Shown one piece after another: positions 6,045 through 11,828 of a DNA stretch of 13,052 bases. The notes beneath the pieces were generated by a model. It saw nothing but the letters and a program-made list of their open reading frames with translations. It was not told the DNA's origin and searched no databases. The translations under genes and the position numbers were made by a program. The first letter of the stretch is position 1. Each line of letters opens with the position of its first letter. This stretch comes from DUEN01 sp024277095 (GTDB lineage: Bacteria; Chloroflexota; Anaerolineae; DUEN01), in contig JAJRVX010000529.1 in assembly GCA_024277095.1 (NCBI GenBank), positions 1 through 13,052 on the forward strand, in the 5' to 3' direction.

Positions 6045-6959
6045 CTACTCCAGCAGTCGGGGGTCCAGCGCATCGCGCAGACCATCGCCCACGAAGGTGA
6101 ACCCCAGCATGGTAAGCGCGATCAGCAACGTGGGGAAGAGAGCGAGGTGCCAGTACACTCGCACGTAAGCGCTGCTAATCCCCACCATCTTCCCCCAACT
6201 GGGAAGAGGATCATTGATGCCGATTCCCAGGAAGCTCAACCCCGCCTCGCCAAAGATAGCCGCCGGAATGCCGAAGCTAACGGCGACCAATAACGGCGTC
6301 AGGGAATTGGGTAGCAGATGACGAAAGATGATATGCCATTCCGAGGCACCAATACAGCGCGCCGCCTCCACATACTCCTTCTCCCGCAAGGAGAGCAGCT
6401 GGCCACGGACCAGGCGGGCGATTCCCACCCAGCTCGTAAAGCCCAGCACCAGGATCACCTTCGACAGCCCCCCGCCGAAGACGGTGATCAGAAAGATAGC
6501 GAAGAGCAGGCCGGGGAAGGCAGTCATCACGTCGATCAGACGAGAGATCAGGAAGTCCGTCTTGCCGCCACGGAAGCCGGCCAACGCCCCCAGAGGCACC
6601 CCAATGCTCAGGGCGATCAGCTGGACGGTCAACCCCACCGTCATGGAGGTCCGAGCGCCGTAGATCAGTCGGCTCAGATAGTCCCGCCCCACATCATCGG
6701 TACCCAAAGGAAACGCCGGGTCCACAAAGGGAAACAGCAACACCTTGTCGAAATACACCTTATCATAGGGATGAGGGGCCAGGAGGTCCGCAAAAATCGC
6801 CAGGAAGAGAAAGAACAGGACGATCACCAGGCCCAAAACCGCCAGACGATTCCTGAAAAACCGTCGGACCGCATCGCGCCACAGGCTGCGATGCTGCAAA
6901 GCGGCCTCTTGCGACGACAGGGAGATCCCCACGGGTTGGGTCGTGCTGTGTGCCATCAT
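6045..6959 (-). CDS. Dpp/Opp-family ABC transporter permease (DppC/OppC type)
   Basis: The 304-residue inner-membrane permease pairs with the upstream DppB-type subunit to form the channel of a peptide/nickel-family importer. A cytoplasmic N-terminus with an OppC_N-type first helix (about 40-60) is followed by the signature GTDDVGRDYLSRLIYGART (86-104), then five further membrane segments. The EAA loop that contacts the ATPase lies at about 195-218 (EYVEAARCIGASEWHIIF). Length is typical. ATG at 6959 overlaps the stop codon of the preceding permease in the arrangement ATGA (4-bp overlap), which indicates translational coupling; a second ATG follows at once. No ATP-binding subunit is encoded nearby. 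The transported solute cannot be read from the sequence. Confidence 0.96.
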   Translation of the reverse strand: MMAHSTTQPVGISLSSQEAALQHRSLWRDAVRRFFRNRLAVLGLVIVLFFLFLAIFADLLAPHPYDKVYFDKVLLFPFVDPAFPLGTDDVGRDYLSRLIYGARTSMTVGLTVQLIALSIGVPLGALAGFRGGKTDFLISRLIDVMTAFPGLLFAIFLITVFGGGLSKVILVLGFTSWVGIARLVRGQLLSLREKEYVEAARCIGASEWHIIFRHLLPNSLTPLLVAVSFGIPAAIFGEAGLSFLGIGINDPLPSWGKMVGISSAYVRVYWHLALFPTLLIALTMLGFTFVGDGLRDALDPRLLE

Positions 6960-7924
6960 ACACTCCCCTCGCTTCCGCCCAGCCGTACCCGTGGGTCAAT
7001 CCACGTATAGACGATGTCCGTCAGCAAATACGTGATCCCCCACAACGTCGCGATGAGCAAGACCAACGCCATGATCATCGGATAATCACGATTAAAAGTG
7101 CTGGTTACAAAGTACTTACCCAGCCCGGGAATCCGGAAGGTGGCTTCAATGAAGATCGAGCCGGTTAACAGATTGGGGATCTCTGGTCCCAACGCCGTCA
7201 CCATGGGGATCAGGGCATTCTTGAGGACATGGCGGATCAGGATAGTACGCTCCTTCAATCCTTTCGCCCGGGCTGTGCGCACGTAGTCGGACCGGATGGT
7301 ATCGACCACGCTGGAACGCGTGTAGCGGGCCACCAACGAGAAGGGAGCCAACGCATAGGCCACGACAGGCATGATCCAGTCCTTCGAGAACACCCCCGGG
7401 ATCAGCCAGTGATCAGGTTCGCTCCATCCGCCGGATGGCAGCACCTTGAGCCGCACAGAGAAGATCAGGATGAGCCACAGGGCGACGACGAAGTTGGGCA
7501 CCGTGATCCCCAACATGGCCGTAAACGTGACGACGTTGTCGATCCAGGAGTTCTGGTAGTACGCCGCCAGGAGCCCCGCCAGCAAGCCGAATCCGTACGC
7601 CAGCGCGATGGTCATCGCCCCCACCTGGGCCGTGATGATCCAGGTCTTGGCGATCAGTGCGGTCACTGTGGTGGTGGGAACCTGATAGGGGACACCGAAG
7701 TCGAAGTGAAGGGCATTCCACATGTACTTCAGATACTGCTTCCAGATCGGTTGATCCAGCCCGTATTTGCGGAGGAGGTTCTCCTTTGCCGCCGGAGGGA
7801 GCCGCTGCTTTCCCTCATCGAATGGCCCTCCCGGCACTGAATGCATGAGTGTGAAGGTGATAATAGAAACAACCCAGAGGACGAAGATCAAGGATATCAG
7901 CCGGCCGAGAATATAGCGAGTCAT
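6956..7924 (-). CDS. Dpp/Opp-family ABC transporter permease (DppB/OppB type)
   Basis: The 322-residue inner-membrane permease begins in the family-typical way (MTRYILGRLISLIFVLW) with the first helix at about 10-28 and the conserved MHSVPGGPF after it. An extracytoplasmic region (about 33-95) is followed by five more helices. The cytoplasmic EAA loop is at about 213-236 (DYVRTARAKGLKERTILI), and a further conserved segment FRIPGLGKYF lies at about 263-272. It forms the channel with the DppC-type subunit encoded by the overlapping next gene. ATG at 7924 lies behind GGAGTG, downstream of an intercistronic hairpin that separates it from the binding-protein gene. Substrate class is peptides, nickel or other small solutes; no finer call is possible. 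Confidence 0.96.
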   Translation of the reverse strand: MTRYILGRLISLIFVLWVVSIITFTLMHSVPGGPFDEGKQRLPPAAKENLLRKYGLDQPIWKQYLKYMWNALHFDFGVPYQVPTTTVTALIAKTWIITAQVGAMTIALAYGFGLLAGLLAAYYQNSWIDNVVTFTAMLGITVPNFVVALWLILIFSVRLKVLPSGGWSEPDHWLIPGVFSKDWIMPVVAYALAPFSLVARYTRSSVVDTIRSDYVRTARAKGLKERTILIRHVLKNALIPMVTALGPEIPNLLTGSIFIEATFRIPGLGKYFVTSTFNRDYPMIMALVLLIATLWGITYLLTDIVYTWIDPRVRLGGSEGSV

Positions 7925-7944
7925 CCATCACTCCACAGCAGAGC

Positions 7945-7977
7945 GGCAGGAGCCGGGAGAGGCTCCCGACTCCTGCC
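7945..7977 (-). promoter_or_regulatory. Strong intercistronic hairpin between binding protein and permeases
   Basis: GGCAGGAG (7945-7952) plus CGGGAG (7954-7959) pair with CTCCCG (7963-7968) plus CTCCTGCC (7970-7977), interrupted by a single C/A mismatch, with a three-base loop. There is no T-tract, so it is not a simple terminator. Placed 16 bp after the stop of the binding-protein gene and 20 bp before the first permease, it probably stabilises the upstream message against 3' exonucleases, which would give more binding protein than permease. Confidence 0.75.
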
Positions 7978-7992
7978 TCAGGCTAAAGGACG

Positions 7993-9813
7993 CTACTTCC
8001 CCCGATACGTGTCGTAGTTGTAGACGTCCTTGGAGATGTAGATATTGCCCCAGCACCAGTCGTTCCCCCAGTGCCAGGCGGCGATTCCCTGGGAGTCCGG
8101 CTCGCGGATACAATCGCCCTGGATGAACGGCTGGAACAGATCACCCTGCCAGCGGTGAGCGATGAAGACGCCGCCCACGTCGTCCACCAGGATCCGCTCC
8201 GCCTCCTGGAACATCGCCTTGCGCTTCTCTGGATCGCCCACCAGGCTGCTAGCCTCGCGCACGATCCGGTCGAACTCGTCGTTCTTCCAGGAGTGACGCC
8301 CGGTGGAGAGCCAGATGCCCAGCAGATTGGCGGGATCCAGGAAGTCCATGCCGTAGGACACGGCACCGAACTGGAGCTGAGTCGGCTTCGCGTTGAGCGC
8401 ATCCATGTAGACCTTGAAGTCCTTGTTGGACACCTCGATCTGGATGTTCAGACATTCGGAGATCGAGGCGGCCACCGCCTGGAACACGGCCTGCATGGCC
8501 GGGCCCTCATTGCGCAGCCACATCTCCAGCTTGGGGAATCCCTCACCGTTGGGATAGCCGGCCTTGGCCAGGTACTCCTTGGCCAGGTCACAGTCGTACT
8601 TCTGGTACTCCTTCAGCTTGCCCTCCGTGTCCGACGCGGGGTATCCCGGCATCAGCATGGAGTAGGCAGGCATGGCCTTGATCTCGCCATAGACGTTCTT
8701 GACGATGGCCTCCCGATCCACGGCATGGGCGAAGGCCTTGCGCACGTTGATGTCGTTGAAGGGCGGGTTGTAGGTGTCGAAGAGGAGATAGTCCGTGCGG
8801 AAGTCTCCGTAGTGACGCAGGTAGTTCTCCTTCAGCACCGGATCCGAGAGGATGATCTCGAAATCGGCCGGGGAGAGCCACTCGTAGCCCACCTGATCGA
8901 TCTCATAGTTCTGGAAGGCCACGAAGGCGGTGCTCATATCCCGGTACTCGGCGATCAGCCGCTGGAGGCGAGGCTGGCGATACCCCTTGTACATGGGATT
9001 GGCCACCAGCTCGATCCGCTTGCCCGGCTCCAGCACGTCCAGGATGAAGGGGCCAGCGGAGACGGAGGTCTCCACGTTGCTGTTATACAGCGGGCCATGC
9101 TCCTCCAACGCCTTCTTCTGCATGACGAAGGAGAACTGCATCATCGCCGGCAGAGGGGGCCACGGGGTCTCGGTGGTGATCTGCAGCGTCAGATCGTCCA
9201 CAGCCTTCACGCCCAGCTCGCTGGGCGGGAGCTCACCCGCAATGATCTCGTCCCAGTTCTTGAGCACGCCGGAGTAGAACCAGGCGAAGTCCCAGGCATG
9301 CTCGGGGTTGGCGATCATCTGGTAGGTGGCTTCCCAGTCGTAGGCGGTCAGCGGGGTACCATCCGACCACTGCAGTCCCGGCTTGATGTGGAAGGTCCAG
9401 GTCAAGCCATCCTCGGAGACCTCCCAGCTCTCAGCCGATGCGGGGATCACGTTGAAGTCCTTATCCAGGTTCACCAGCTGGTCCTGGAACAGGTCACTCA
9501 GGCAGAACCGCTGATAGACGGCCACCTGGAAGTCGAAGGTGATGTGGTTGCCCTTGATATCACAGGGCACCTTGTAGACCTGCATATCGTAAGTCGCAGC
9601 ATCCTCGGGCAGCCGCTCACCGTAGATCGTCATATAGGCATCTTCTTCTGCCGCTTCCGGGGCTGCTGCGGGTTCCTCCGCGGGGGCCTTCTCTTCAGGA
9701 GCTGGCTGTTCTGCGGGTGGGGCGGGTGCAGCCTGGGGGGCACAGGCGGTTACCAACAGCCCGAAGGCCACCATCATTCCGATGAGCATGGTCCAAGTTC
9801 GCTTGGTCATCAT
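7993..9813 (-). CDS. Peptide/nickel-type (SBP_bac_5) ABC substrate-binding lipoprotein
   Basis: The 606-residue lipoprotein delivers solute to the two permeases encoded downstream. Its signal peptide has K4-R5, a hydrophobic core and lipobox LVTAC with lipidated C24, followed by an Ala/Pro/Glu-rich tether (25-60). The SBP_bac_5 fold is evident from the ASAESWEVSEDGLTWTFHI and WSDGTPLTAYDWEATYQ segments near the start, YNPPFNDINVRKAFAHAVDR in the middle and the long C-terminal lobe. Total length is somewhat above the usual 500-550, largely from the tether. Six more cysteines (in PCDIK, FCLSD, DCDLA, ECLNI, DCIRE, WCWGN) are unusual for the family and suggest disulfides. ATG at 9813 sits behind GGAGGGGACGT; an upstream reading from 9900 would bury the signal peptide. 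No convincing promoter is visible. Confidence 0.95.
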   Translation of the reverse strand: MMTKRTWTMLIGMMVAFGLLVTACAPQAAPAPPAEQPAPEEKAPAEEPAAAPEAAEEDAYMTIYGERLPEDAATYDMQVYKVPCDIKGNHITFDFQVAVYQRFCLSDLFQDQLVNLDKDFNVIPASAESWEVSEDGLTWTFHIKPGLQWSDGTPLTAYDWEATYQMIANPEHAWDFAWFYSGVLKNWDEIIAGELPPSELGVKAVDDLTLQITTETPWPPLPAMMQFSFVMQKKALEEHGPLYNSNVETSVSAGPFILDVLEPGKRIELVANPMYKGYRQPRLQRLIAEYRDMSTAFVAFQNYEIDQVGYEWLSPADFEIILSDPVLKENYLRHYGDFRTDYLLFDTYNPPFNDINVRKAFAHAVDREAIVKNVYGEIKAMPAYSMLMPGYPASDTEGKLKEYQKYDCDLAKEYLAKAGYPNGEGFPKLEMWLRNEGPAMQAVFQAVAASISECLNIQIEVSNKDFKVYMDALNAKPTQLQFGAVSYGMDFLDPANLLGIWLSTGRHSWKNDEFDRIVREASSLVGDPEKRKAMFQEAERILVDDVGGVFIAHRWQGDLFQPFIQGDCIREPDSQGIAAWHWGNDWCWGNIYISKDVYNYDTYRGK

Positions 9814-10071
9814 ACGTCCCCTCCAAAGTGTGAACGCTGGGTGACGAACGCCTCGGTGCCGCCGAGCCACCTCCACAAAGGCCGGGGTGGTCAGCCGCAC
9901 CCCACTTTACCGGACAACTTGACGCTGCTATAGGTCGAGCATTCATCGGATCTTGAAGCGGGCCACCTCCTTTTCCTCCTGATAGGTCTCCAGAAAACCG
10001 TCAAGCCAGCTCAATGATCTCCTCTCGACCACACCCGTCGGAGGATAAAACCGTGCCCATGCTCATCGTCC

Positions 10072-10120
10072 AGGTGCACGCGATGGCGGACCGAAGGGGG
10101 CAAACTCTCGCGGTGCACCT
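10072..10120. repeat. Long inverted repeat (12-bp arms)
   Basis: AGGTGCACGCGA (10072-10083) is the reverse complement of TCGCGGTGCACCT (10108-10120) with one bulged base, around a 24-base spacer. No T-tract follows on either strand, so it is not a terminator. It lies about 260 bp before the binding-protein start, and could be an operator, a leader structure or a remnant of a small element. Confidence 0.6.
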
Positions 10121-10157
10121 AAGTCCGATCGAATATATCCAAATTGCAGATGGCCTT

Positions 10158-10223
10158 CGTCATCCCTGAATATCGAGGATTTCAGCAGAGATCGCCATGG
10201 CGTGGCTCCGTCATCGCTGAAAT
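10158..10223. repeat. Overlapping direct and inverted repeat
   Basis: The 13-mer CGTCATCCCTGAA (10158-10170) recurs as CGTCATCGCTGAA (10209-10221), 51 bp on. ATTTCAGC (10179-10186) is the exact reverse complement of GCTGAAAT (10216-10223), so the second unit can form a hairpin with the sequence just after the first. A palindromic GCCATGGC (10194-10201) lies in the loop. Confidence 0.5.
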
Positions 10224-10530
10224 GGAGCATCAGGCCAATCGTGAAAGGACATCAAACGGGCAATACACAGGTCTCTTGGGATAGACAATGGTCTCATGGC
10301 CACAGAAGGCCCATTCGCCATGGCAGGAGAGAGGACATTCGAACCAGCATCGGTCAGCATTGACCCTGGTGAAGTCAGTTAAGCATACCATAAATCAAGA
10401 ACACAAGCAAACCGGGGCTCTAAAAATCGCATTACGATTCAATCTCGCCCATCATAGATCACGCCGCACCATCAGATGCGAAGTTCGGGAGAACCTCCGA
10501 CGCCTCACGGGTTAATTTTCAGATGAGCTT

Positions 10531-10596
10531 TTGCACTCGCCCCTTCCCGGCCTGATTCGGGTGGGCAAGGCCAGGCAAGGCAGGTGAGGGGCGGAA
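10531..10596. repeat. Dispersed 66-bp intergenic repeat, copy 2
   Basis: This copy matches 4541-4606 in the same orientation at 59 of 66 positions. Here the ends form an imperfect inverted repeat: GCACTCGCCCC (10533-10543) against GGGGCGGAATGC. The central GGCCT/AGGCC pairing is kept. Flanking sequence differs from that of copy 1, so the repeated unit ends close to these limits. Confidence 0.85.
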
Positions 10597-10693
10597 TGCG
10601 TATACAGACACGACACCTTGCCTCGTCCCTGCAGGCGCCATGTATGCCAATATGGACGTTGGACTTTGAAAAGGCCCTGCCACATCCGCTCCA

Positions 10694-10707
10694 GAGGAGG
10701 CCTCCTC
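10694..10707. promoter_or_regulatory. Perfect 14-bp palindrome over the -35 region (possible operator)
   Basis: GAGGAGGCCTCCTC is a perfect palindrome that covers the -35 position of the promoter at 10721-10726. A dimeric repressor or activator bound there would control the hydrolase gene; no regulator can be named. Confidence 0.4.
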
Positions 10708-10717
10708 GAGATGGGTA

Positions 10718-10726
10718 TGGTATAAT
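10718..10726 (+). promoter_or_regulatory. Extended -10 promoter of the hydrolase gene
   Basis: TGGTATAAT gives a perfect -10 hexamer (10721-10726) with the extended TGN motif. It shares the ten bases ATGGTATAAT with the kinase promoter. No -35 match exists at the proper distance, which extended -10 promoters tolerate. Transcription would start near 10733, about 40 nt before the start codon. Confidence 0.7.
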
Positions 10727-10773
10727 GTTTTGTCAACACAGAAAACGCCCCCAGTCGAGAACGAGCGATTGCC

Positions 10774-11628
10774 ATGCCAGAGAAAACCGCAAACGAGAAC
10801 AAACCTTGTCGCATTACCTACATCGGCCATGCCACCGTCCTCTTTGACATCGACGGGTGGCGCCTCATCACGGATCCGTTGCTGCGAGACCGCGTGTGGC
10901 ATCTGCGCCGCAGGGCCCCCAATCCCAGCAACCGCCTGTTGGGACAACGCCCGCCGGACCTGGTGCTTCTGACGCATCTGCACAACGATCATACAGACCT
11001 TCCCTCGCTGCGCATGCTGCCGCGGGACGTCCCCATTCTCGTCCCGCGGGGCGCTGCGGGCTATCTCGGCAAGCGATTGAAGCAGCCTATCCAGGAGATC
11101 GCCCCCGGGGAGGCGATCACCCTGGGGCCTTTGCGGGTGATCGCCACGCCGGCCGCCCACAACGGCCTGAGCACCCCACCGCGCCCGAACACCCCCGTGC
11201 TCAGCTACGTGATCTGTGGCCCCGCCACCTTCTACTTTGCGGGCGATACGGACCTATTCGACGGGATGGCCGACATCGGCCGGGAATACCCCCTGGATGT
11301 CGCGCTGCTGCCGGTAAGCGGATTCGGCCCCTACATAGGAAGCGGCCATCTCTCGTCGCGCACGGCCGCTCAGGCGCTTCGCCTGCTGCGCCCTCATGTG
11401 GCCATCCCGATCCACTGGGGGACGCTGAGCCCGGCAGGCCCCGGCTGGCACCGCTGGTCCTACCTGGAGGATCCTCCATACGCCTTCCTGGCCCATGCAG
11501 CGCGCATCGCCCCGGAGACGGAGGTGCGTATCCTGGAGCCCGGCCAGGAAACGATCTTCCCCGGCTGCTCGGCTGTAGCTCAGGAGCCGCATTCCACCCG
11601 CCACCCGCGTCCCAGGATACCCACCTGA
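10774..11628 (+). CDS. Metallo-beta-lactamase-fold hydrolase (UlaG/NAPE-PLD-like)
   Basis: The 284-residue soluble protein has no signal peptide. It opens with CRITYIGHATVLFDIDGWRLITDP, typical of the UlaG/NAPE-PLD branch of the metallo-beta-lactamase superfamily. Confidence 0.3.
   Translation: MPEKTANENKPCRITYIGHATVLFDIDGWRLITDPLLRDRVWHLRRRAPNPSNRLLGQRPPDLVLLTHLHNDHTDLPSLRMLPRDVPILVPRGAAGYLGKRLKQPIQEIAPGEAITLGPLRVIATPAAHNGLSTPPRPNTPVLSYVICGPATFYFAGDTDLFDGMADIGREYPLDVALLPVSGFGPYIGSGHLSSRTAAQALRLLRPHVAIPIHWGTLSPAGPGWHRWSYLEDPPYAFLAHAARIAPETEVRILEPGQETIFPGCSAVAQEPHSTRHPRPRIPT
10774..11628 (+). CDS. MBL-fold metal-dependent hydrolase, UlaG/NAPE-PLD branch
   Basis: The 284-residue cytoplasmic protein has no signal peptide. 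Metal ligands are intact: H68-x-H70-x-D72-H73 (LTHLHNDHTD), H129 (PAAHN), D158 in FAGDTDLF and H214 in IPIHWGT, so a two-metal site is expected. The N-terminal TYIGHATVLFDIDG and the wide loop before the HxHxDH motif (residues 40-60) are typical of the UlaG (ascorbate-6-phosphate lactonase) and NAPE-PLD-like branch, which hydrolyses lactones or phosphodiesters; the substrate here is unknown. ATG at 10774 follows a clear promoter but has no good Shine-Dalgarno sequence (only GAGCGA), so translation may be weak. The last 20 residues are polar and basic, beyond the conserved fold. It stands alone between divergent and tandem neighbours. Confidence 0.92.
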   Translation: MPEKTANENKPCRITYIGHATVLFDIDGWRLITDPLLRDRVWHLRRRAPNPSNRLLGQRPPDLVLLTHLHNDHTDLPSLRMLPRDVPILVPRGAAGYLGKRLKQPIQEIAPGEAITLGPLRVIATPAAHNGLSTPPRPNTPVLSYVICGPATFYFAGDTDLFDGMADIGREYPLDVALLPVSGFGPYIGSGHLSSRTAAQALRLLRPHVAIPIHWGTLSPAGPGWHRWSYLEDPPYAFLAHAARIAPETEVRILEPGQETIFPGCSAVAQEPHSTRHPRPRIPT

Positions 11629-11775
11629 CCTCCAAGCACGCGAACAAACGAAAATCAGCAGCGGCGGCCCCCACCCACCGCTGGCGGCACATGGGAGCCC
11701 CACCCGCTCGGAGGGATGTAACCGTCACCTCCCATCCCTAAACATGCCCCCACCTTCACCGGGGTCACGGCTCAG

Positions 11776-11787
11776 GGTAGCGCTACC
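11776..11787. promoter_or_regulatory. Perfect 12-bp palindrome like a LacI-family operator
   Basis: GGTAGCGCTACC is a perfect palindrome with the central CG typical of LacI/GalR-family operators (consensus-like TGGTAGCGCTACCA; here 13 of 14 bases match). It lies 41 bp before the propeller lipoprotein gene. No LacI-family regulator is encoded in the window. An imperfect stem at 11712-11739 (AGGGATG/CATCCCT) lies between it and the hydrolase gene and lacks a T-tract. Confidence 0.4.
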
Positions 11788-11828
11788 AGGACTGGACACC
11801 AGAGCCAAATAGGGGTATCCTACAATCC

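Larger units (their letters stand above)
9814..10690. other. Gene-free region upstream of the importer operon
   Basis: No coding sequence is supported here; the longest plus-strand frame (10288-10515) lacks a ribosome-binding site and recognisable content. It must contain the minus-strand promoter of the importer operon, but I find no good -35/-10 pair; TATATT at 10132-10137 is the best -10 by itself. Several inverted repeats are present: short ones at 9852-9866 and 9884-9903 in the leader, an 8-bp stem with one bulge at 10021-10044, a nested hairpin at 10343-10370 (ACCAG/CTGGT outside GGTCA/TGACC), plus the longer repeats listed separately. It also carries copy 2 of the 66-bp repeat. Confidence 0.7.

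Noticed and set aside
8071..9933. 620-residue open frame on the plus strand opposite the substrate-binding protein gene
   Set aside because: It is the antisense shadow of a GC-rich gene: the minus-strand frame has a lipobox, a ribosome-binding site and full SBP_bac_5 similarity, while the plus frame has no recognisable content or start signal.
10331..10370. tRNA-like T-loop (TTCGAA) on the minus strand
   Set aside because: The flanking bases do not form a five-pair T stem and no anticodon arm or acceptor stem can be found.
10288..10515. 75-residue frame in the large gap
   Set aside because: No ribosome-binding site, no recognisable domain, and it runs through inverted repeats.
10857..11741. 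294-residue plus-strand frame overlapping the hydrolase gene
   Set aside because: Shadow of the hydrolase gene in another frame; Arg/Pro/Ala-rich and without motifs, while the hydrolase frame has intact metal ligands.
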